From NCBI GenBank assembly GCA_937121005.1, contig CAKZKB010000075.1, forward strand, positions 1 to 11,023: DNA of 11,023 nt, given 5' to 3'. The notes under the pieces are model-generated. The model made no database searches. It had not been told where the DNA came from and worked only from the letters and a program-made list of their open reading frames with translations. The position numbers and the translations under genes are program-made. Positions 6,994 through 11,023 of this stretch are shown one piece after another. The number at the start of each line of letters is the position of its first letter. The stretch's first letter is position 1. The DNA is from an uncultured cyanobacterium. GTDB taxonomy: Bacteria; Cyanobacteriota; Cyanobacteriia; Cyanobacteriales; Geitlerinemataceae.

Positions 6994-6998
6994 CCTCC
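6994..6998 (-). promoter_or_regulatory. Strong ribosome binding site GGAGG deciding the 71-aa start
   Basis: The minus strand reads GGAGG followed by 9 bases and the ATG at 6984. It is the best Shine-Dalgarno match in the window and is the reason for choosing the minus strand and this start. Confidence 0.75.
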
Positions 6999-7084
6999 AA
7001 ATCTTGTTAGGTTTCGTCAATTGAAACTTAACAACTTCAGAGAGTGCGCTTCATCCCCCAAGAGGGAGAGAGTTGCTATTTGAA

Positions 7085-7158
7085 CGGGCTAGGAGGGATT
7101 CGAACCCCCGACACCGTGGTCCGTAGCCACGTGCTCTAGTCCACTGAGCTACAAGCCC
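7085..7158 (-). tRNA. trnR-ACG: tRNA-Arg (anticodon ACG)
   Basis: The minus strand folds as a complete cloverleaf: acceptor GGGCTTG/CTAGCCC, D arm GCTC/GAGC, anticodon stem CGTGG/CCACG with loop CTACGGA, a 5-base variable loop GTGTC, and T arm GGGGG/CCCTC with TTCGAAT. The anticodon ACG (plus-strand 7122-7124) reads CGN Arg codons after A34 is converted to inosine. CCA is not encoded; G73 is followed by TTCA. Pair 6-67 of the acceptor is a U-U mismatch. A good promoter lies upstream at 7179-7208. Confidence 0.95.
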
Positions 7159-7178
7159 TTGTTTCCGTTCGCTTTGCT

Positions 7179-7208
7179 ATCCTAGCACACTCGTTTTTGA
7201 GATGGCAA
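7179..7208 (-). promoter_or_regulatory. Sigma-70 promoter of tRNA-Arg
   Basis: On the minus strand TTGCCA (-35, 7203-7208) is followed after 18 bases by TAGGAT (-10, 7179-7184), with TG in front of the -10. Transcription would start some 10-15 bases before the tRNA 5' end at 7158. Confidence 0.6.
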
Positions 7209-7288
7209 GGGGTGTGGGCAATTTTTCTCGATCGTCCGTTAGGGCACGAATCGCGGGGGATATTGTTCGCGTCGATCGTGCCCGAGTC

Positions 7289-7297
7289 TGCTATAAT
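7289..7297 (+). promoter_or_regulatory. Extended -10 promoter of rpmB
   Basis: TGCTATAAT is a perfect extended -10 element (TG-N-TATAAT). The -35 region is weak, as is usual for such promoters. Transcription would start near 7304, leaving a leader of about 29 bases before the rpmB ATG at 7333. Confidence 0.6.
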
Positions 7298-7332
7298 AAA
7301 AAATTGCACTTCCTTAACTCACATCGCCAACC

Positions 7333-7569
7333 ATGTCTCGCAGATGCCAACTCACGGGCAAAAAAGCCAATAACGGCTTTGCCGTGTCTCACTCCCACCG
7401 CCGTACCAAGCGGCGACAAGAAGTTAACCTACAATGGAAACGAGTTTGGTGGCCCCAGGGAAATCGCTGGGTGCGCCTGCGTCTCTCGACGAAAGCCATT
7501 AAAACCCTCGAACGCAAAGGGATCCAAGCCATGGCGAAGGAAGCGGGAATCGACCTTAACAAGTTTTAG
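7333..7569 (+). CDS. rpmB: Large ribosomal subunit protein bL28
   Basis: This 78-aa protein is full-length bL28: the N-terminal RRCQLTGKKANNG segment, the basic SHSHRRTKRR stretch at about 19-28, the NLQWKRVWWP core, and a C-terminal helix with LSTKAIKTLERKG. It binds 23S rRNA near the E site and is needed for 50S assembly. Only one Cys (residue 5) is present, so this is the zinc-free form. It is a single gene driven by the extended -10 box at 7289. It is 48 bases upstream of the Rpn gene and is separated from it by a hairpin. Confidence 0.97.
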   Translation: MSRRCQLTGKKANNGFAVSHSHRRTKRRQEVNLQWKRVWWPQGNRWVRLRLSTKAIKTLERKGIQAMAKEAGIDLNKF

Positions 7570-7579
7570 GGTAATTCAA

Positions 7580-7611
7580 AAGGGGCGATCGCACCTAACG
7601 CGATCGTCCTT
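7580..7611 (+). terminator. HIP1-cored hairpin between rpmB and the Rpn gene
   Basis: AAGGGGCGATCGC pairs with GCGATCGTCCTT across a 7-base loop, with one bulged G and one G-U pair. The tail AAGTTT is a poor T-run, so termination would be incomplete. The hairpin ends 6 bases before the ATG at 7618 and could also limit translation of the Rpn gene. Confidence 0.4.
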
Positions 7612-7617
7612 AAGTTT

Positions 7618-8589
7618 ATGACGACTCCTACTCCTGCTAACGATCCCAATACCGAATTCGACAGTCCTTGGAAACAACTCCTCGAGACTTACTTTGAAGC
7701 ATTCATCGCCTTCTTTTTCCCGCAAGCCCGCGATCGGATCGACTGGACTCGTCCGGTAGAATTTCTCGACAAAGAACTACAGAAAGTGGTTCGCGATGCC
7801 GAACTGGGCAAGCGTTTAGCCGATAAACTGGTAAAAGTCTATCTGGCTGATGGCTCCACTGCTTGGGTGTTGATTCACATTGAAATCCAAAGCCAAGTCG
7901 AGAGCGACTTTGCCGAGCGGATGTTTCAGTATCACTATCGTATCCGAGACCGCTACTCGCAGAAAGTAGCCAGCTTTGCAATTTTAGGGGACGATCGCCC
8001 CTCTTGGCGGCCGCAAGAACTCGACGACGAACTGTTTGGCTGTCGGGTTAAGTTTGTTTTCCCGATCGTCAAGCTACTCGACTATCAGACGCGCTGGCAA
8101 GACTTAGAGCGTAGCACTAATCCATTTGCTATTATGGTGATGGCGCATTTGAAAGCTCTAGAGACTCGCAATGATAGATTAGAGCGCCAGCAGTGGAAAC
8201 TCATTCTCACTCGACGGCTGTACGAACTGGGTTACAATAGCCAAGATGTCGTCAATTTGTTTCATTTCATTGATTGGTTAATGAGTTTGCCCGAAGATCT
8301 CGATCGAGAGTTTTGGCAACAAGTTCGTCAAATTGAGGAGGAAAAGCAGATGCGTTACGTTACCAGTGTAGAACGCCGAGCGATCGAGCAAGGCATCGAG
8401 CAAGGCATCGATCGCGAAGTTTCGTTTGTCGTTCGCTTGCTCGATCGCCGTTTTGGAAAAGTCGATGAAACCCTCGTCGAACGGGTACGCCGCTTGCCGA
8501 TCGATCGCGTCGAAGAGTTAGGCGAAAACCTCTTCGATTTTGAAACCGAAGCAGACGTGCAAAACTGGCTCGATCGCCTGGACAGTTGA
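7618..8589 (+). CDS. Rpn family PD-(D/E)XK nuclease-like protein with DUF4351
   Basis: This 323-aa protein has the Rpn / PDDEXK-type nuclease core in its first half: FLDKELQ near 49-55, then LADGSTAWVLIHIEIQS with D78, E89 and Q91 as likely active-site residues, followed by the ERMFQYHYRIRDRY helix. The C terminus (about 267-323) is a DUF4351 domain with LLDRRFGKV. Between them lies a glutamine-rich linker with EQGI twice, encoded by a perfect 12-bp tandem repeat (8386-8409). Rpn proteins of enterobacteria are DNA endonucleases that raise recombination; the cyanobacterial DUF4351 branch is often labelled a transposase but has no transposase domain. The gene looks complete. No Shine-Dalgarno sequence precedes the ATG, which sits just after a hairpin. 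A MITE-like element begins 7 bases after the stop codon. Confidence 0.87.
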   Translation: MTTPTPANDPNTEFDSPWKQLLETYFEAFIAFFFPQARDRIDWTRPVEFLDKELQKVVRDAELGKRLADKLVKVYLADGSTAWVLIHIEIQSQVESDFAERMFQYHYRIRDRYSQKVASFAILGDDRPSWRPQELDDELFGCRVKFVFPIVKLLDYQTRWQDLERSTNPFAIMVMAHLKALETRNDRLERQQWKLILTRRLYELGYNSQDVVNLFHFIDWLMSLPEDLDREFWQQVRQIEEEKQMRYVTSVERRAIEQGIEQGIDREVSFVVRLLDRRFGKVDETLVERVRRLPIDRVEELGENLFDFETEADVQNWLDRLDS

Positions 8590-8596
8590 CCGGAAG

Positions 8597-8718
8597 GTAA
8601 CTATTCAGGTGTCCGATCGCGTCTCAGGCGTAGAAACCCGGTTTCTCAACGGATAAACTCGAATTTTGTCTGGAGATCTGCCAGAAACCGGGTTTCTGAG
8701 TGCCACCTGAATGCTTAC
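8597..8718. mobile_element. MITE-like element, 122 bp, 5'-GTAA ends, 8-bp target duplication
   Basis: Inverted ends GTAACTATTCAGGTG (8597-8611) and CACCTGAATGCTTAC (8704-8718) match at 13 of 15 positions. They are flanked directly by the 8-bp repeat ACCGGAAG (8589-8596 and 8719-8726). Inside, AGAAACCCGGTTTCT (8632-8646) and its reverse complement (8683-8697) extend the inverted symmetry, so most of the element can fold into one long hairpin. It has no coding capacity. Ends beginning GTAA with 8-bp duplications are typical of the IS66 family, so an IS66-type transposase could have moved it in trans; that is inference. It inserted right at the stop codon of the Rpn gene, whose TGA supplies the first A of the duplication. 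Confidence 0.72.
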
Positions 8719-8726
8719 ACCGGAAG

Positions 8727-9007
8727 TATCGAGGAGAGGGACTGGTCACTGAAATGCCCCCCTTCGTCACAAAACTTTACCTCTGGTTCTCCCCCATCCG
8801 GGCCGCGATCGCGTGGTAAACTGGCCCAGGTGGATCTACAATTTAAATTTCGTATCGCTCCTCACACCGATGTCCCCTGCTCGATCGCGAATCGAGGGGG
8901 GATTTTTGTAGCGTAGACTGCAAAAAGCGAGACTTTTTGTAACGATTTGGCAACGATCGCCCTCGATCGGGCCGACAATTGAAGTATAGACCCAAACAGA
9001 CAACGGC
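8727..9007. other. Leader region upstream of the SSADH gene
   Basis: No gene is seen. The stretch holds a terminator at 8874-8907, then a second small hairpin CAAAAAG-CGAGA-CTTTTTG (8921-8939), and a -10-like TATAGA (8985-8990) that would place a start about 10 bases before the SSADH ATG. Another -10-like TACAAT lies at 8837-8842. No -35 partner is convincing for either. A minus-strand frame at 8836-9261 overlaps the SSADH start and is taken as a shadow. Confidence 0.5.
8874..8907 (+). terminator. Intrinsic terminator 100 bases before SSADH
   Basis: CTCGAT-CGCGA-ATCGAG forms a 6-bp stem, extended beyond a 2-base bulge by CCCC/GGGG, and is followed by A and five T. It points along the plus strand. 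It either ends read-through from the Rpn gene or terminates a short leader transcript of the SSADH operon. Confidence 0.65.
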
Positions 9008-10375
9008 ATGGCCATCGCGACCGTCAATCCCGCAACCGGGGAAACCCTCAAAACCTTCGAGCCCCTTACCGACACCGAACTCGAATCCAAACTCGATCGC
9101 GCCGATCGCGCCTTCGGAGTGTATCGCCTTACCAGTTTAGCCGAACGAGCCGCCTGGTTGCGAGCCGCGGCCGACATTGTGGAAACCCAAAGCGATCGCT
9201 TCGCCCGCATCATTACCCTGGAAATGGGCAAACCCATCTCCCAGGCGATCGCAGAGGTCAAAAAATGCGCCCTCGTCTGTCGCTACTACGCCGATCGCGG
9301 GTCGGAATTTCTGGCCGATCGTCCCATCGACACCGATGCCAAAACCAGCTACGTCCGCTACCAAGCCATCGGCCCCGTACTGGCAGTCATGCCATGGAAC
9401 TTCCCCTTCTGGCAGGTGTTTCGCTTCGCCGCCCCCGCCTTCATGGTGGGGAACGTCGGCTTACTCAAACACGCCTCCAACGTCCCGCAATGCGCGATCG
9501 CCATCGAGGAAATTTTCCAGGAAGCCGGGTTTCCCACCGGAACCTTCCAAACCCTGCTGGTGGGATCGGACAAAGTGGAAAAAATCGTCAGCGACGATCG
9601 CGTTAAAGCCGCCACCCTCACCGGAAGCGAAGCCGCCGGATCCAGCCTAGCGGCGATCGCGGGTAAATACATTAAAAAAACCGTTCTGGAATTGGGCGGA
9701 TCCGACCCGTATATTGTTTTACCCAGTGCCGATCTCGACAAAGCCGCCGCCACCGCCGTCACCGCCCGTACCCTCAATAGCGGTCAATCCTGCATCGCCG
9801 CCAAGCGATTTATCCTTGCAGACGCGATCGCCGATGAGTTCCAGAGTCGCTTCGTGGAAAAACTTCAGGGTCTCAAAATGGGCGATCCCACCCAAGAGGA
9901 CACCGATATCGGCCCCCTCGCCACCCCAGGGATCCGCGACGAACTCCATTCCCTGGTACGACAGTGTATCTCCAAAGGGGCCACTGCCCTTATTGGTGGG
10001 GAACTGCCTGACGGCCCCGGTAACTTCTATCCTCCCACCGCGATCGCCGACATTCCCCCCGGAACCCCCGCCGACAGCGAAGAATTTTTCGGCCCCGTCG
10101 CCTTGCTGTTCCGAGTCCCCAACCTGGAAGCCGCCATTACCCTCGCCAACCGCGTTCCGTTAGGACTGGGGGCCAGCGTCTGGACGCAAGTGGAAGCCGA
10201 AGCCGATCGGGCCATCAACCGCTTGGAGTCGGGATCTGTTTTTGTTAACGGTATGGTCAAGTCCGATCCCCGCCTTCCCTTCGGTGGTGTCAAGAAATCT
10301 GGATACGGCCGCGAATTGGGGATCCAGGGCATCCACGAATTTGCTAACGTCAAAACAATTTGGGTGGGGGAATAG
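9008..10375 (+). CDS. gabD: Succinate-semialdehyde dehydrogenase, NAD(P)+ dependent
   Basis: This 455-aa protein is a complete aldehyde dehydrogenase, closest in pattern to the short YneI/Sad-type succinate-semialdehyde dehydrogenases. Catalytic marks are N131 in PWNFPFWQ, cofactor-contacting K154 in LLKHASN, general base E228 in LELGGSDP, and nucleophile C262 in NSGQSCIAAKRF. The end has the PFGGVKKSGYGRELG motif. It oxidises succinic semialdehyde to succinate in the cytoplasm. The next gene encodes the presumed 2-oxoglutarate decarboxylase that makes this substrate, so the two bypass 2-oxoglutarate dehydrogenase and complete the TCA cycle. The family marks are plain; the exact substrate follows from neighbour and similarity. 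No strong Shine-Dalgarno sequence precedes the ATG. The gene is GC-richer than the Rpn gene before it. Confidence 0.92.
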   Translation: MAIATVNPATGETLKTFEPLTDTELESKLDRADRAFGVYRLTSLAERAAWLRAAADIVETQSDRFARIITLEMGKPISQAIAEVKKCALVCRYYADRGSEFLADRPIDTDAKTSYVRYQAIGPVLAVMPWNFPFWQVFRFAAPAFMVGNVGLLKHASNVPQCAIAIEEIFQEAGFPTGTFQTLLVGSDKVEKIVSDDRVKAATLTGSEAAGSSLAAIAGKYIKKTVLELGGSDPYIVLPSADLDKAAATAVTARTLNSGQSCIAAKRFILADAIADEFQSRFVEKLQGLKMGDPTQEDTDIGPLATPGIRDELHSLVRQCISKGATALIGGELPDGPGNFYPPTAIADIPPGTPADSEEFFGPVALLFRVPNLEAAITLANRVPLGLGASVWTQVEAEADRAINRLESGSVFVNGMVKSDPRLPFGGVKKSGYGRELGIQGIHEFANVKTIWVGE

Positions 10376-10403
10376 GTAATGGGTAATGGGTCATTGGTAA
10401 TGG
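10376..10403 (+). repeat. Heptamer repeat GTAATGG, four units
   Basis: Directly after the SSADH stop come GTAATGG, GTAATGG, GTCATTG and GTAATGG, in strict 7-base register. This is the form of the short tandemly repeated repetitive (STRR) heptamers of cyanobacteria. Confidence 0.7.
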
Positions 10404-10419
10404 GTTGTCGATCTCCAAC

Positions 10420-10490
10420 CCCCTAAAACCTAACCCCATAATCCCTAAAACCTAACCCCTAATCCCTAAAACCTAACCCCTAAAACCTAA
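10420..10490 (+). repeat. Degenerate heptamer repeat NNCCTAA, ten units
   Basis: Ten units end in TAA: CCCCTAA, AACCTAA, an 8-base CCCCATAA, TCCCTAA, AACCTAA, CCCCTAA, TCCCTAA, AACCTAA, CCCCTAA and AACCTAA. The last unit ends one base before the ATG of the next gene. The complementary strand is a G-rich TTAGG series. No Shine-Dalgarno sequence is left in front of the gene. Confidence 0.8.
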
Positions 10491-10491
10491 C

Positions 10492-11023
10492 ATGAACACT
10501 GCCGAACTATTGGTTAAATGTTTGGAAAACGAGGGCGTTCGCTACGTCTTCGGGCTTCCGGGAGAGGAAAATCTCCACATTCTCGAAGCCATAAAACACT
10601 CCTCGATTCAGTTTATCACCACCCGCCACGAACAGGGCGCGGCATTTATGGCCGACGTTTACGGACGGTTGACGGGGCAAGCGGGGGTCTGTTTGTCTAC
10701 CCTCGGCCCCGGCGCGACCAACTTGATGACGGGCGTGGCTGATGCTAACCTCGACGGTGCGCCTTTAGTCGCCATTACCGGACAGGTGGGCACCGATCGA
10801 ATGCACATCGAATCCCATCAGTATTTAGATTTGGTGGCCATGTTAAAACCCGTCACCAAATGGAACGCCCAAATCGTCCGTCCCAGCATCACCCCCGAAA
10901 TCGTCCGCAAAGCCTTCAAACGGGCACAAACCGAAAAACCCGGGGCCGTCCACATCGACGTTCCGGAAAATATTGCCGCCATGCCAGTGGAGGGACATGC
11001 ACTCAACAAAGATAATCAAGAAA
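10492..11023 (+). CDS. 2-oxoglutarate decarboxylase, thiamine-diphosphate dependent (acetolactate synthase-like), 3' end outside window
   Basis: The first 177 residues are present; the family is about 550 long. They form the N-terminal PYR domain of a thiamine-diphosphate enzyme: VFGLPGEENLHILE at 19-32, cofactor-activating E47 in RHEQGAAFMA, and the GPGATNLMTGVADA segment near 72-85. General annotation would say acetolactate synthase large subunit (IlvB). However, FGLPGEEN replaces the FGxPGG pattern of IlvB, and the gene sits behind SSADH, as in Synechococcus sp. PCC 7002, where this pair was shown to turn 2-oxoglutarate into succinate. I therefore read it as 2-oxoglutarate decarboxylase, giving succinic semialdehyde and CO2. 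The catalytic C-terminal half is not visible. It is probably cotranscribed with SSADH across a 116-bp repeat spacer. Confidence 0.85.
   Translation, partial: MNTAELLVKCLENEGVRYVFGLPGEENLHILEAIKHSSIQFITTRHEQGAAFMADVYGRLTGQAGVCLSTLGPGATNLMTGVADANLDGAPLVAITGQVGTDRMHIESHQYLDLVAMLKPVTKWNAQIVRPSITPEIVRKAFKRAQTEKPGAVHIDVPENIAAMPVEGHALNKDNQE

Noticed and set aside
6779..7024. 81-aa plus-strand frame opposite the 71-aa gene
   Set aside because: It has no ribosome binding site and would run through the GGAGG signal of the opposite gene. The minus-strand reading has better start signals.
7202..7621. 139-aa plus-strand frame overlapping rpmB
   Set aside because: It is in another frame over the conserved bL28 gene and its promoter; the product is low-complexity and unrecognisable.
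7618..8589. Transposase gene
   Set aside because: Such genes are often labelled transposase, but the visible motifs are a PD-(D/E)XK core plus DUF4351, with no DDE residues and no inverted ends around the gene itself.
8836..9261. 141-aa minus-strand frame over the SSADH start
   Set aside because: It lies antisense to a clearly conserved aldehyde dehydrogenase N terminus, shows no domain, and covers a terminator.
10376..10491. CRISPR-like array
   Set aside because: The units are 7 bases long, contiguous and without unique spacers, and no cas gene is nearby. They are tandem heptamers.

Overview
The window is chromosomal DNA of a cyanobacterium. The HIP1 octamer GCGATCGC and its GATCG core recur throughout. 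Gene families with a strong cyanobacterial bias are present: Uma2, Rpn with DUF4351, an Atx1-like copper chaperone, a PAS-type class III cyclase, and the succinate-semialdehyde dehydrogenase / 2-oxoglutarate decarboxylase pair. Heptamer and palindromic intergenic repeats resemble those of filamentous cyanobacteria. The sequence alone does not fix a genus.

Layout. Positions 1-3722 are all on the minus strand: an Uma2-family nuclease-like gene (59-670), a PEP-CTERM exported protein (795-1583) with a clear terminator behind it, and a REC-GGDEF-EAL protein (2004-3722) whose GGDEF motif is destroyed and whose EAL phosphodiesterase motifs are intact. Facing away from it across a 368-bp gap is a three-PAS adenylate cyclase (4091-6007), so a c-di-GMP gene and a cAMP gene share one divergent regulatory region. 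A perfect 28-bp palindrome directly follows the cyclase stop.

Positions 6173-6674 hold an Atx1-like copper chaperone and an 87-aa unknown protein. A hairpin and a HIP1-cored bidirectional terminator separate them from a converging 71-aa charged protein (6769-6984, minus). Next come tRNA-Arg(ACG) on the minus strand with a good sigma-70 promoter, rpmB (bL28) behind an extended -10 promoter, and an Rpn/DUF4351 nuclease-like gene. A 122-bp MITE-like element with 5'-GTAA ends and 8-bp target duplications sits exactly behind the Rpn stop codon.

The right end carries succinate-semialdehyde dehydrogenase (9008-10375) and the N-terminal third of a thiamine-diphosphate enzyme best read as 2-oxoglutarate decarboxylase (10492 to the window edge). 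Together these convert 2-oxoglutarate to succinate and close the cyanobacterial TCA cycle without 2-oxoglutarate dehydrogenase. The 116 bp between them consist largely of degenerate heptanucleotide repeats that run right up to the decarboxylase start codon.

No wholly new multi-gene system is evident. The most noteworthy items are the MITE with its reconstructable empty site, the repeat-built spacer inside the TCA-shunt operon, the receiver domain lacking its conserved lysine, and the paired second-messenger genes.
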